From JAMLHH01 sp037189845 (lineage in GTDB: Bacteria; Bacteroidota; Bacteroidia; Chitinophagales; JADIYW01), in NCBI GenBank assembly GCA_037189845.1, contig JBBCIS010000003.1, positions 434,001 through 498,000 on the forward strand: a stretch of DNA of 64,000 nt. Reading direction: 5' to 3'. How positions within the stretch are numbered: position 1 is the stretch's first letter; each line of letters begins with the position of its first letter. Of the stretch, positions 18,661 to 27,393 are shown one piece after another. A program made the position numbers and the translations under genes. The notes under the pieces are model-generated. The model was not told where the DNA came from and searched no databases. It worked only from the letters and a program-made list of their open reading frames with translations.

Positions 18661-18849
18661 TTATCCTTTTTCACTATGATTTATACCTAATGCGCTATAT
18701 ATAGGGCAATATGCTGATATTGCTGTCAAAAATATAGGCAATCCCAATAGCATGATCCATAAATTACCCATTAATCCTCCTATAATTACAGGTATCATCA
18801 TAATCGCGTATCTTATGTAGGACTCTACCATACTTAAATTAGGTTCCAT
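18661..18849 (-). CDS. Small inner-membrane protein, DUF2892 family
   Basis: This 62-residue protein has two predicted membrane helices (about 10-28 and 30-48) and ends CPIYSALGINHSEKG, the CPIY-LLGI-type end typical of DUF2892 (YgaP-like) proteins. In other bacteria such domains occur alone or fused to rhodanese domains and are often linked to sulfur or nitric-oxide stress. The biochemical role is unknown. The upstream region holds a good TTG/TACTTTTG promoter preceded directly by a TGAC-N4-GTCA palindrome and, 42 bp further, by AAGTGAT-N4-ATCACTT. Control by a Crp/Fnr-type activator is therefore likely (inference). Confidence 0.85.
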   Translation of the reverse strand: MEPNLSMVESYIRYAIMMIPVIIGGLMGNLWIMLLGLPIFLTAISAYCPIYSALGINHSEKG

Positions 18850-18875
18850 AATTCAGTTTTTATTTATTGATATGA

Positions 18876-18906
18876 CAAAAGTACGCTTGTATTATTTGAG
18901 CAAAAA
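18876..18906 (-). promoter_or_regulatory. Promoter of the DUF2892 gene
   Basis: On the minus strand, TTTTTG (18906-18901) and TACTTTTG (18883-18876) are separated by 17 bp and fit the Bacteroidota TTG/TAnnTTTG pattern. Transcription should begin near 18871, about 22 bp before the start codon. Confidence 0.65.
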
Positions 18907-18963
18907 TGACTGTCGTCACTATTGATCTTTTACCCGGGAAATCTAAAGTGATTGATATCACTT
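18907..18963 (-). promoter_or_regulatory. Two Crp/Fnr-type palindromes upstream of the DUF2892 gene
   Basis: TGAC-TGTC-GTCA at 18907-18918 abuts the -33 box and is centred about 41.5 bp before the inferred start point, the class II activator position. AAGTGAT-TGAT-ATCACTT at 18946-18963 has perfect 7-bp arms and is centred 42 bp further upstream. TGAC-N4-GTCA resembles the sites of HcpR/Fnr-like regulators of anaerobic or nitrosative stress. The identity of the regulator is inference. Confidence 0.5.
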
Positions 18964-19116
18964 GGTTTAAGAAAGTATTAAGACTGAAAGAAGATAATAT
19001 CTGCTAAATATTAGTCGTAGGTAATTAGCCGTTAATACTACAATATTGTCAAGAACAGCCGACTGTGGCTTGTTGGCAGCTAAAATTATAAGACTTGCTT
19101 TGGATTGATCTTGGTA

Positions 19117-19503
19117 CTAATTGAGCTTAGGAGCTGCTGTCAAAATAAATTCAGGAATATTCACTTTGAACTTCTTTCCGTCACTGACTTTCATCATGAG
19201 ATAAGTGCCGTACATTTTACCTATTTCAGTATTCAGGTGACAACCGGAAATATACTGATAAGTTTCCCCGGTTTTCAAAATCGGCTGTTCCCCCACTACA
19301 CCTTCTCCTTCAACTTCTTTCACTGTACCGATAGCATCTACAATATACCAGTGCCTTCTGAGTAGCTGTAGCATATGTTCACTTTGGTTGGTAATGGTGA
19401 TCCTGTAAGCAAACATATATTCCCCTGCCATTGGATTGGAATAATCCATTTGGTAGAAAGTTTCGACAGAAACTCTGACGCCGCGGGTAATTGCCGTTTG
19501 CAT
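19117..19503 (-). CDS. apaG: ApaG-domain protein
   Basis: This 128-residue protein consists entirely of an ApaG domain, a fibronectin-III-like beta sandwich. Recognisable parts are TRGVRVSVETFYQ, FAYRITITNQSE, LLRRHWYIVDA, the Gly-rich GVVGEQPILKTGETYQYISG and GKMYGTYLM. ApaG is named from the apaH operon and was linked to Co/Mg efflux in Salmonella; the biochemical role is unclear. It lies 49 bp downstream of the gmk-yicC pair on the minus strand in reverse order (it precedes gmk in coordinates) and may share their transcript. Confidence 0.93.
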   Translation of the reverse strand: MQTAITRGVRVSVETFYQMDYSNPMAGEYMFAYRITITNQSEHMLQLLRRHWYIVDAIGTVKEVEGEGVVGEQPILKTGETYQYISGCHLNTEIGKMYGTYLMMKVSDGKKFKVNIPEFILTAAPKLN

Positions 19504-19552
19504 TGAATTGAAATTAAGAAATAAACGGCAATGCAGGGAAGAAATTGAGTTC

Positions 19553-20137
19553 CTAAATGTTAATATAAGATTGTATTAGCTGACGGACTTCATTTTTGGA
19601 ATCTTCCAGAACATCATTAATGATAATTGCTTCCGCATGAACTTCATGTTTCAGCTCTTTAAGTGCCTTATTCAATCTTTTAGACACGCTTTCTTCTGTT
19701 TCTGTACCTCTTGAGAATAATCGTTCGGACAAAACTTCCATACTTGGTGCTTTGACAAAAATCTTCAAAGCATCTTCTCCGAAGTATTCTTTAAGAGAAT
19801 TAGCTCCGATAACATCTACAACAAATAATACAATTTTCCCTGAATCCCAGATTCTTTTTACTTCAGACTTTAGCGTACCATAGTATAATCCTTCATATAC
19901 CTGTTCCCACTCCACAAAGTCTTCATTATGAATATGCTGCTTAAAATCTTCTACAGAAATAAAATGATAATCCACACCTTCTACCTCTCCTTGTCTTGGT
20001 GCTCTCGTGGTTACAGATACAGAACGCTCTATTTCTGCAAATTCACCCAAAGTATATTGAGACAGTGTCGTTTTACCTCCACCGGAAGGACCGGTAAAAA
20101 TAATTGCTTTACGACGGTTTGCTGGAGCACCCTTCAT
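19553..20137 (-). CDS. gmk: Guanylate kinase
   Basis: Gmk phosphorylates GMP to GDP with ATP. The 194-residue protein has the P-loop GPSGGGKTT (residues 16-24), the GMP-binding segment SVTTRAPRQGEVEGVDYHF (about 40-58), FVEWEQVYEGLYYGT and the C-terminal lid and core (ALKELKHEVHAEAIIINDVLE). The length is normal. Its start lies 3 bp after the yicC stop, so the two are co-transcribed, a linkage conserved in many bacteria. Confidence 0.97.
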   Translation of the reverse strand: MKGAPANRRKAIIFTGPSGGGKTTLSQYTLGEFAEIERSVSVTTRAPRQGEVEGVDYHFISVEDFKQHIHNEDFVEWEQVYEGLYYGTLKSEVKRIWDSGKIVLFVVDVIGANSLKEYFGEDALKIFVKAPSMEVLSERLFSRGTETEESVSKRLNKALKELKHEVHAEAIIINDVLEDSKNEVRQLIQSYINI

Positions 20138-20140
20138 ATA

Positions 20141-21025
20141 CTATAGGATATTATTAACCTGTTCTTTAATTTTTTCCAGATCGTCTTTCATCTGCACTAC
20201 CATTTTCTGAATTTCAGCATGATTTGCTTTTGAGCCGATCGTATTTACTTCGCGTCCCATCTCCTGAGCAATAAAGCCCAGCTTTTTACCTTTTTCTCTC
20301 AAAGAATTATCATCAATGATCTCTCTGAAATAATTAATATGGGCAGACAACCTTACTTTCTCCTCGTTGATGTCTAATTTCTCAATGTAGAAAATCATCT
20401 CCATTTCCAATCTGCCGGAATCTGCGGCAACTTCTATACTTAAATTTTTAAGCTCTTTTTGGTAGCGCTCTCTGATTTTTAAAATTCTCTCCGGCTCATA
20501 GACAGCTATCTGAGCAATACAATTTTGAATATTAGTCAGCTTATCTTCCAGATCCTGTTTCTGACTCAATCCTTCACTTGCTCTGAATTCATAAAGTTTA
20601 TCTATCGCTTTCTGCACTGCTACAGCCAAAACTCCGGCCAATTCTTCCTGATCTGTTTCTGCATTACTTTCTGCCACTACATTAGGCAATGTCAAAATTG
20701 CCCTCAGCAAATCTGCATTTTCAATACCTGCATCCTGTACAAAGCTTTTGAGCTGTTCATGATAGCGATGCATTAAAGGAATATTCAACACTCCGGATGT
20801 ATCGACCTGGTCAGCAGATCGCTCTTCCACAATCTGGACATCCACCTTACCTCTTATCAATGAATTTAGAACAGGCCTTAAAATTCCTTCCAGCGATTTC
20901 AGATGGTTAGACATTTTGAAACTGATATCCAGCCCTTTGCTGTTCAATGACCTCAGTTCTACTTTATATAATGAATTACTCATTTTACCTTCAGCAGCAC
21001 CGAAACCTGTCATTGAATATATCAT
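20141..21025 (-). CDS. yicC: YicC/YloC-family endoribonuclease
   Basis: YicC proteins are RNases implicated in RNA turnover and stress responses. The protein begins MIYSMTGFGAAEG, the family's invariant start, so the ATG at 21025 is preferred over an upstream ATG at 21067 that would add 14 unconserved residues. The N-terminal domain covers about 1-160 (ELRSLNSKGLDISFKM). The C-terminal DUF1732 domain (about 205-294) has EMIFYIEKLDINEEKVRLSA, EKGKKLGFIAQEMGREVNTI and SKANHAEIQKMVVQMK. At 294 residues it is of normal length and is co-transcribed with gmk. Confidence 0.95.
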   Translation of the reverse strand: MIYSMTGFGAAEGKMSNSLYKVELRSLNSKGLDISFKMSNHLKSLEGILRPVLNSLIRGKVDVQIVEERSADQVDTSGVLNIPLMHRYHEQLKSFVQDAGIENADLLRAILTLPNVVAESNAETDQEELAGVLAVAVQKAIDKLYEFRASEGLSQKQDLEDKLTNIQNCIAQIAVYEPERILKIRERYQKELKNLSIEVAADSGRLEMEMIFYIEKLDINEEKVRLSAHINYFREIIDDNSLREKGKKLGFIAQEMGREVNTIGSKANHAEIQKMVVQMKDDLEKIKEQVNNIL

Positions 21026-21100
21026 AGATCTATCTTTTAAAGGTATCTTCACCTTATTAGGGCGCAAAGATAAGGCTTCATCAACTTAAATCTTTGTTTT

Positions 21101-21177
21101 TTTTGTTTAAGGTTTAAAGTTTCTGTTTTTGTCCGGACCACAGACAACGGATAACCGTTTTTGTTTAAAGTTTAAAG
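21101..21177. repeat. Spacer with a duplicated TTTTGTTTAAxGTTTAAAG word
   Basis: TTTTGTTTAAGGTTTAAAG at 21101-21119 recurs at about 21159-21177 with one change. Between the copies is GTCCGGACCACAGACAACGG, similar in style to words in the spacers at 2.1 and 36.7 kb. No gene is present. Confidence 0.5.
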
Positions 21178-21190
21178 CTGTACTTCATAT

Positions 21191-23401
21191 TTAGTCTAAA
21201 GTATCAGGAATTTCAACCTCACTTTCAGAAGCACATTCTTCCTTCTTTTTCTCCCGGGCAATTTTCATCAGAAAATCCGTCATTGTTCCATACATCTGTA
21301 ATAAAGTCCGACCTCCTCCTATCCCGTGTCCCCCATTGGGATAAGTCAGCAGCTGAAAGCGTTTATTATAATATACCAGCTTTTTTACCAGTTCAAGAGA
21401 GTGCTGATAATGAACATTATCATCTGCAGTTCCATGTATTAACAGTAGTTCTCCTCTCAACCTCTCCGCTTGCATTACAGGAGAGCCTTTATCATATCCT
21501 GCAGGGTTCCCCACTGGTGTACGCATATATCTTTCTGTATAGACAGCATCATAATATCTCCAGTCAGTAACAGGTGCTATGCTGATACCTCCACGAAAAA
21601 CGCTGTCTTTTTGCATCATACTCATCAATGTCACATATCCTCCATAACTCCAACCAAAAATGGACATTTTGCCGAAATCCACGTAAGGGAAAGACGCCAT
21701 ATACCGTGCGGCCTTGATCTGATCTTCTGCCTCATACTGTCCTAATTTAGCATAGATCATTTTTTCGAAATCTGCTCCCCTGCCTGCGGTACCTCTGTTG
21801 TCTACTGAAACGATAATATAACCCTGTTGAGCCATATAATTCAGCCACATGTCACCGCTATCTCCCCATTCATCCAATACCGTTTGTGAACCGGGACCTC
21901 CATATACATAGAACAATACGGGATATTTTTGGGTAGAATCAAAATCCGGTGGAAGCATCTTCCATGCCCGCAGCAAGTAATTGTCTATTGGCATCCAGAA
22001 AAATTCTTTTTTTACCAGAACAGAATCTTCCGCCCGAACATCTTCCAATAATATCCTGGAAATTTTAGTTTTTAAAGATTTGACTGCTTCTTTGGAACGG
22101 ATCTGCTGATTACTGAATTTTTCTAAAAAATTTCCGTTGCCCAGCATCATTACACTTGATGTCCCTGTCGTATCCGTCAGATAAGAGACAGATTGAGCTT
22201 TCATATCCCAGATCAACACACTTTGCCTCTCAGGCAACGGCAGAAAACTGCTGAAGACGATAATACTATCCCGCAAATCAATCCTCAGGACATCTTTTAT
22301 ATCGAAATCTCCATGCGTGATCTGTTCTATATTTTTCTCCTCATCTACAAAAAAAAGATGATTGTATCCTGATTTCTCAGAAGTAACAGCTAAAATATTT
22401 TCCCCGATTATCCTGAAAAGATCCGGCAACTCCACATATCTTTTATCTGTTTCCTGGTACCATAAATCTTTTTGTCGGGTAAGTGTATTGTAATTCCAGA
22501 CCTGCATATCATTCTGCGATCTGTTTAAGGTCAGCAATGTCAATGTTGAAACATCTTTCCATCTCATTTTAGGGAGATAATCCCCTTCGACCGGGACCTT
22601 TACATGCTGCTTTTTACTTTTATATATCCAGGCAGAAACTTTTGATACCTCTTCTCCTGCTCTGGGATATTTATATCTGAATTCAACAGGATAATCATTC
22701 CGGTAATAATCAAAAGAAAATTCTTTGACTTTTGACTCATCAAATTTCAGGTAAGCCAATTGCCTGCTGTCATCTGACCACATGATAGTGTTAGTGATTA
22801 AAAACTCTTCCTCGTACACCCAGTCAGCAGCACCATTGATGATATGATTTTTCAAACCATCATAGGTAACCTGTTCGGTTTTCTGATTTTTGAAGTGGTA
22901 AATAAAAATATTATTGTCCAGCACATAAGCCATTTTAGACAGATCAGGAGAAAGAGTCGGATACATAACTTTTTTCCCGTCCGCAATTTTTATCCATTGA
23001 TTCTGAGTTGTATTTACAAAATATACTTCTGCCTTGCGGGAATATCTGTAAATCTGCTCAGAAAGTAAGCTAATGATAAAAACACCCTTTTCTATCATTT
23101 CAAAATCATTGATCAATGCATTCTGAATACCTAATCTCTGCTGTAATTCTTTACTGTCAAAAATAATTTCTTCGTTATCATTCAATAAATGATGCTGCTT
23201 AATGACACTGGTCTTATTGGTGTAATTGTTTTTCTGAATGATGTAATGTTCTGCATCAATAAACTTCAGCTGCTCCAGTTTCCTGGGAGCAAATTTATTA
23301 TGGATAAAGATATCTTCCAGTGAAAATGCGTCCTGTGCCTGAACATTAGAAAAAAAGACAGATATTATTACACCAAAACACTGACAGAGCTTTCGAAACA
23401 T
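21191..23401 (-). CDS. Dipeptidyl peptidase IV-type serine peptidase (S9B)
   Basis: This 736-residue exported prolyl peptidase releases X-Pro dipeptides from peptides. A signal peptide (ending SNVQAQ, about residue 23) precedes an eight-blade beta-propeller (about 40-490). This carries the paired glutamates that bind the peptide N-terminus (DWVYEEEF, about 192-199). The C-terminal alpha/beta-hydrolase domain has the catalytic serine in GWSYGGY (about 586), aspartate in GTADDNVH (about 658) and histidine in NGGHGIG (about 690). It stands alone between spacers and has a highly charged tail. In this phylum such enzymes feed on periplasmic peptides. Confidence 0.95.
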   Translation of the reverse strand: MFRKLCQCFGVIISVFFSNVQAQDAFSLEDIFIHNKFAPRKLEQLKFIDAEHYIIQKNNYTNKTSVIKQHHLLNDNEEIIFDSKELQQRLGIQNALINDFEMIEKGVFIISLLSEQIYRYSRKAEVYFVNTTQNQWIKIADGKKVMYPTLSPDLSKMAYVLDNNIFIYHFKNQKTEQVTYDGLKNHIINGAADWVYEEEFLITNTIMWSDDSRQLAYLKFDESKVKEFSFDYYRNDYPVEFRYKYPRAGEEVSKVSAWIYKSKKQHVKVPVEGDYLPKMRWKDVSTLTLLTLNRSQNDMQVWNYNTLTRQKDLWYQETDKRYVELPDLFRIIGENILAVTSEKSGYNHLFFVDEEKNIEQITHGDFDIKDVLRIDLRDSIIVFSSFLPLPERQSVLIWDMKAQSVSYLTDTTGTSSVMMLGNGNFLEKFSNQQIRSKEAVKSLKTKISRILLEDVRAEDSVLVKKEFFWMPIDNYLLRAWKMLPPDFDSTQKYPVLFYVYGGPGSQTVLDEWGDSGDMWLNYMAQQGYIIVSVDNRGTAGRGADFEKMIYAKLGQYEAEDQIKAARYMASFPYVDFGKMSIFGWSYGGYVTLMSMMQKDSVFRGGISIAPVTDWRYYDAVYTERYMRTPVGNPAGYDKGSPVMQAERLRGELLLIHGTADDNVHYQHSLELVKKLVYYNKRFQLLTYPNGGHGIGGGRTLLQMYGTMTDFLMKIAREKKKEECASESEVEIPDTLD

Positions 23402-23537
23402 CTATTTCTCAATTTTTAAAGAGGTAAAATAATGAACTTATCTGTCAATGATATTTTTTTTGATTTCTTTAAGGATACTTCACTAATATTGAGTCTGAAA
23501 TAAATCAATATTTACTTCGTTAGTCAAAAAACGCATT

Positions 23538-24215
23538 ATGCCAAGAGTATTCCTCTTTATCATCATACTACTTTCATTCAGTGCATTGAATCATCTATCC
23601 GCCCAGGAGCAGGATTATCAAAGTATTGATATATCCAATGAAAGTGACTCTACCGGAAAGAAAAAGGAAAAAAGATCTAAAAACACTGATAATCAATCAC
23701 AAAACGAACAAGAGAACGCCGATAAAACTGACAACAAATGGAACTGGAGCAACTTCAGAATAGGCGGAAATTTCGGACTCAGTTTCGGTCAGACGACCTA
23801 CATAGAAGCATCACCAGCCTTTAGTTACTGGCTCAAGCCTGAAAAGTTCCAGGTAGGTATCAGCTCAAAATTTATATATCAAAGTGTCAGGTTTGATACC
23901 CAACAGTGGAAAAGCTTCCTGTATGGCGGAGGATTCTTTGCTGATTATGTTATCTGGAGAGGAATTTTTGCACATGGAGAATTTGAGCTGATCAATAAAG
24001 AGTCTTATTTCAACACCAACCGTGTCAACGTACCTCACCTTTTGTTAGGTGGCGGTTATCTGCAACCTGTAGGTGATGCCGGACATTTTTATATTGCAGC
24101 ATTGTTCAATGTACTGGATTCGGATGAATCTATTTATGCCAATACTTTCGGAGGACTGCCGCTTATACTTCGTATGGGTTTCGGATTCGGATTTCCCGGT
24201 GGAAGGAGAAATTAA
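23538..24215 (+). CDS. Putative outer-membrane beta-barrel protein
   Basis: This 225-residue protein starts with a signal peptide (MPRVFLFIIILLSFSAL, cleavage after LSAQ). A low-complexity hydrophilic stretch follows (about 35-70, Lys/Asn/Gln/Asp-rich). The remaining 150 residues show alternating hydrophobic strands with Gly/aromatic turns: NFRIGGNFGLSFGQTTYIEA, FSYWLKPEKFQVGISSKFIY, FFADYVIWRGIFAHGEFEL, and an ending LRMGFGFGFPGGRRN. This fits a small 8- or 10-strand barrel. No specific family was recognised. It is followed after 60 bp by an ABC exporter in the same direction. Confidence 0.72.
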   Translation: MPRVFLFIIILLSFSALNHLSAQEQDYQSIDISNESDSTGKKKEKRSKNTDNQSQNEQENADKTDNKWNWSNFRIGGNFGLSFGQTTYIEASPAFSYWLKPEKFQVGISSKFIYQSVRFDTQQWKSFLYGGGFFADYVIWRGIFAHGEFELINKESYFNTNRVNVPHLLLGGGYLQPVGDAGHFYIAALFNVLDSDESIYANTFGGLPLILRMGFGFGFPGGRRN

Positions 24216-24275
24216 AAAATCTTATCCTTCTCAATAGCCTGAACTTATGCAAATGTTTTCAGTTTACATTTGTAT

Positions 24276-26036
24276 ATGATCCGCTTAGTTCAATATTTAC
24301 AATACTATAAATCAAGATTCTACTTTTCTACTACTGCCAGTATTCTCAATAAGATTTTAGATCTGATGCCGCCGCTTTTAGTAGGCTGGCTGGTAGACAT
24401 CGTGAGTGGCAATACTCCTTCATGGATCAGCCCGTATACGAATAATGACCCATGGCATGGTGCTGTATTTATCGGTATTGCTGTATTTGTGATTTTCTTT
24501 TTCGAATCTCTCACCGAATGGATGTTTTCCAAAGGATTTCTGACGCTGGCCCAGGATGTTCAACACAGACTGAGGATGGATGCTTATAAAAAGCTGCAGA
24601 GAAAACCTCTGTCTTTTTTTGAGAACAACAGAACCGGCAATATACTTTCTATTCTTAATGACGATATCAACAGACTTGAGCGATTTCTTTACGATGTCTA
24701 TAATGAGATGCTACAGATCTTTGTTCTGCTTATTTTTTCCACTGTTGCCTTTTTCAGTGTATCCTGGCAGCTGGCTTTAATAGGGTTGATTCCGATTCCT
24801 TTTATCATTGCGGGGAGTGTTTTCTATCAGAAATGGATAGGAAAATATTATAAAAATATCAGAGATCAGGCGGGTATTTTAAATGCGCGATTAGAGAATA
24901 ATATCTCCGGCATTCAGGTCATTAAGAGCTTTGCTACCGAGCAGTTTGAGAATGAACGTGTCAGTAATTCCTCCAACGAATATCTGAAAGCAAATACAGA
25001 TGCTATCAGATATCAGGTTTTATATACTCCATTGATCAGAATGCTGGTAGCTGCCGGTTTTGCAGGAGTATTGCTCATCGCATCCTACTGGATCCTTCAG
25101 GGGAGCAATCATATCAGCATAGGACAGCTGGCATTATACGGAATGCTGATACAAAGATTGCTGTGGCCACTGACCCGGTTGGGGAAAGTTTTTGATGAAT
25201 GGCAAAGATCACTGGCAGGTGCTAAGAGGATCTTTCAGCTACTGGATGAACCGGAAGAACAAAACTCAGGTCAGGCTTCTCTACCACAAAAACTACAGCA
25301 AGGCATCCGTTTTGAAAATGTTTCTTTCAGATACAATAAAGAGGGTGTTCCTGTTTTTGGTAATATATCTATTCATATTCCGGCCGGACAAGTGACAGGA
25401 ATCGCTGGTCCTACAGGTGCTGGCAAAAGCTCACTGATCAAATTAATTCTCGGATTTTATCCTACAGATAAAGGATCTATTTATTTCGACGACCAGAAAT
25501 TAGAAGATACGGATCTGTACAGGCTTCGTCAGCATATTTCACTGGTTAGCCAGGATGTGTATCTCTTTCATGGTACCATAGCAGAGAATATTTCTTACGG
25601 GAAACATAATGCCGGATTGGAAGAAATCCAGGAAGCCGCACGGAAAGCTGCTTTACATGATTTCGTGATGTCATTACCTGACCAATATAACACCATAGTC
25701 GGCGAAAGAGGTATTAAGCTCAGTGGCGGGCAAAGACAAAGGCTAAGCATTGCCAGAGCAGTTCTGAAAGACGCGCCGGTTATTATTCTGGATGAAGCTA
25801 CCAGCGCTGTCGATACGGAAACGGAGAAAATCATCCAGGAAAACCTCAATCTTCTGACACAGGGAAAAACTGCTGTCATCATAGCGCACAGATTATCTAC
25901 TTTGCGTCATGCAGACCAAATCCTGATCCTGGACAATGGTCAGATCAAAGAGAAAGGAACACACCAGAGCTTATTGGCGCAAAAGGGTATTTACGCGCAG
26001 CTCTGGAGCATACAAACAGCTGAAAAATCTTTATAA
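24276..26036 (+). CDS. ABC exporter half-transporter (permease-ATPase fusion)
   Basis: This 586-residue protein of the MsbA/MDR type has six membrane helices (about 1-310) followed by an ATP-binding domain. The Walker A is GPTGAGKSS (about 377-385), the Q-loop is SLVSQDVYLF, the signature is LSGGQRQRLS (about 482-491), the Walker B is VIILDEATS, and the H-loop is IIAHRLS. It probably works as a homodimer exporting lipid or a hydrophobic compound; the substrate is not deducible. An upstream TTG at 24270 is in frame, but the ATG at 24276 (MIRLVQYLQYYKSRF) is the natural start. There is no efflux partner nearby. Confidence 0.95.
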   Translation: MIRLVQYLQYYKSRFYFSTTASILNKILDLMPPLLVGWLVDIVSGNTPSWISPYTNNDPWHGAVFIGIAVFVIFFFESLTEWMFSKGFLTLAQDVQHRLRMDAYKKLQRKPLSFFENNRTGNILSILNDDINRLERFLYDVYNEMLQIFVLLIFSTVAFFSVSWQLALIGLIPIPFIIAGSVFYQKWIGKYYKNIRDQAGILNARLENNISGIQVIKSFATEQFENERVSNSSNEYLKANTDAIRYQVLYTPLIRMLVAAGFAGVLLIASYWILQGSNHISIGQLALYGMLIQRLLWPLTRLGKVFDEWQRSLAGAKRIFQLLDEPEEQNSGQASLPQKLQQGIRFENVSFRYNKEGVPVFGNISIHIPAGQVTGIAGPTGAGKSSLIKLILGFYPTDKGSIYFDDQKLEDTDLYRLRQHISLVSQDVYLFHGTIAENISYGKHNAGLEEIQEAARKAALHDFVMSLPDQYNTIVGERGIKLSGGQRQRLSIARAVLKDAPVIILDEATSAVDTETEKIIQENLNLLTQGKTAVIIAHRLSTLRHADQILILDNGQIKEKGTHQSLLAQKGIYAQLWSIQTAEKSL

Positions 26037-26086
26037 CGGGATGGATTCTATGACAATTTTATTAAATTGAAATAGATTTCAATCTT

Positions 26087-26773
26087 ATGCAGACGATACA
26101 AATATCCTTAGCCGACAGAACTATTGACGTAGAATTTTATTCAGGTGGAGAAGGTCAGAAACCAGCTGTCATCTTTTTTCATGATCTGATAGGCATTGTA
26201 CCTGCAACCAGACAGACAGCAAAGGCATTGAGTGCAATAGGCTTACATGTATTTTTGCCAAATCTTTTCACTGACGGTGCTGCCAAATATTGTGTAAGGT
26301 CTTTGTTTTCTGATGTATTCAGAAATAATGAAGCAGAGAATAATTCTTTCCTGAATGAGGTACAAACGCTGATTACCCAAATCAATCAAAGGGATGAAGT
26401 AGAAGCAAATAAATTAGGCGTCGTTGGTCAGTGCCTGACAGGGGGCTTTGTATTACACGCAGCTATCAGGGAAGAGGTCAAAGCTCCGGTAGTTTTTCAT
26501 CATTCATTCGGGTTAAAAGGAAGCGGTATTCCTAAAAATTGCTCTGCTTTGATCCGGCAGCAAGTTCAGGGACATTTTTGTACTATAGATCCGTTCTGCC
26601 CGAATGCAAGGGTACAGAAACTAAAAAAAGAAATAGGATTACAGTTAGAAGACTATTGGTACAATCTGCCTCATGGTATTCCTCATTTCTTTTTCAATAC
26701 TGATCAGGGTCGTGAAGCATTTGAAAGGATGCTGGCGTTCATCAAGTTGAATTTATTGGAAGAAGTAGCATAA
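26087..26773 (+). CDS. Dienelactone hydrolase-family protein
   Basis: This 228-residue alpha/beta hydrolase of the dienelactone-hydrolase family has the cysteine nucleophile elbow GQCLTGG (C116), where most hydrolases have serine. It also has the early motif FHDLIGIVPATRQTAKALS and a late histidine in LPHGIPHFFFN. The usual GCDLGG/GYCMGG motif is altered here to GQCLTGG, so the specificity may differ from the ring-cleavage enzymes that give the family its name, and no aromatic-degradation genes are near. It has its own terminator. Confidence 0.88.
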   Translation: MQTIQISLADRTIDVEFYSGGEGQKPAVIFFHDLIGIVPATRQTAKALSAIGLHVFLPNLFTDGAAKYCVRSLFSDVFRNNEAENNSFLNEVQTLITQINQRDEVEANKLGVVGQCLTGGFVLHAAIREEVKAPVVFHHSFGLKGSGIPKNCSALIRQQVQGHFCTIDPFCPNARVQKLKKEIGLQLEDYWYNLPHGIPHFFFNTDQGREAFERMLAFIKLNLLEEVA

Positions 26774-26775
26774 AA

Positions 26776-26795
26776 AGCCGCTCTAAGGAGCGGCT
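26776..26795. terminator. Terminator between the hydrolase and the small lipoprotein genes
   Basis: The GC-rich stem AGCCGCTC / GAGCGGCT with a TAAG loop has A's on the left and a T-rich right flank. It is usable in both directions between convergent genes. Confidence 0.85.
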
Positions 26796-26822
26796 CGTAT
26801 TTCATTTTCAATAAAATTAATG

Positions 26823-27032
26823 TTAGATTAAGTCAATTCCACAATCCTGAACAGCATTGGAAAGTTTCTCACAGTCCCTTTTTTGATCTTCCAGCTTACC
26901 TTTTTTCATAGTTCCACTATAACTAAATCCGCTTCCGTTTTTTAACTTGCATTTACACGTTCTTTCTTTTTCGCAGGAAGTAGCTCCAAAAGCTAATCCG
27001 ACCACAGTCAATACAACAAATAATTTTTTCAT
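26823..27032 (-). CDS. Small Cys-rich lipoprotein A
   Basis: This 69-residue lipoprotein of unknown function has a signal that ends in the lipobox GATSC (C20). The mature 50 residues contain four further cysteines (C26, C28, C54, C64) in a CxC-N25-C-N9-C pattern, plus many lysines, and end in GIDLI. The gene immediately upstream encodes a paralogue with the same signal, cysteine spacing and ending. The four mature cysteines could form two disulfides; metal binding by CKC is an alternative (inference). It has its own terminator, and the start is fixed by the signal peptide. Confidence 0.82.
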   Translation of the reverse strand: MKKLFVVLTVVGLAFGATSCEKERTCKCKLKNGSGFSYSGTMKKGKLEDQKRDCEKLSNAVQDCGIDLI

Positions 27033-27143
27033 GAGTATTTTTTACTTGACAAATAATATTCCGCAAATAAAGATTTATCAACTGTAATATTTACACCCTA
27101 AAAATAGGGGTTGAGCACTTTGTTGTATTGGGTCCAACAAAAA

Positions 27144-27164
27144 AGCCACCTTTGAAAGGTGGCT
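27144..27164 (-). terminator. Terminator after small lipoprotein B
   Basis: The 9-bp stem AGCCACCTT / AAGGTGGCT with a 3-nt loop is followed on the minus strand by a run of T's. It separates the two small lipoprotein genes. Confidence 0.88.
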
Positions 27165-27186
27165 CCGTCTTTAAGTTTTTCTTTGA

Positions 27187-27393
27187 TTAGATCAAATCCA
27201 GTGAACAATTGACAGTTCCCGCAGATTTTCTTTTACATTCCTGATCCTGATCCGACATTTTTCCCTTTTTCATATCATAGCTTACTGATAACCCAGTATT
27301 GCTATCTGTACATTTACAAGTTCTTTCTTTTTTACAAGACGTCGCCCCGAAAGCTAATCCGGCTACTGCTACTACTACAAACAATTTTTTCAT
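27187..27393 (-). CDS. Small Cys-rich lipoprotein B (paralogue of A)
   Basis: This 68-residue lipoprotein has a signal nearly identical to that of its neighbour (lipobox GATSC, C20). The mature cysteines C26, C28, C53 and C63 sit at equivalent places, within KERTCKC and SLDLI-ended blocks. Between them the sequence has drifted (SNTGLSVSYDMKKGKMSD against NGSGFSYSGTMKKGKLED), so this is an old tandem duplication held by selection on the cysteines and the KKGK motif. A terminator lies between the genes, so each has its own transcript. The function is unknown. Confidence 0.82.
   Translation of the reverse strand: MKKLFVVVAVAGLAFGATSCKKERTCKCTDSNTGLSVSYDMKKGKMSDQDQECKRKSAGTVNCSLDLI

Noticed and set aside
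21026..21067. Longer yicC from 21067
   Set aside because: YicC proteins begin with MI-SMTG-G; the ATG at 21025 gives exactly that.
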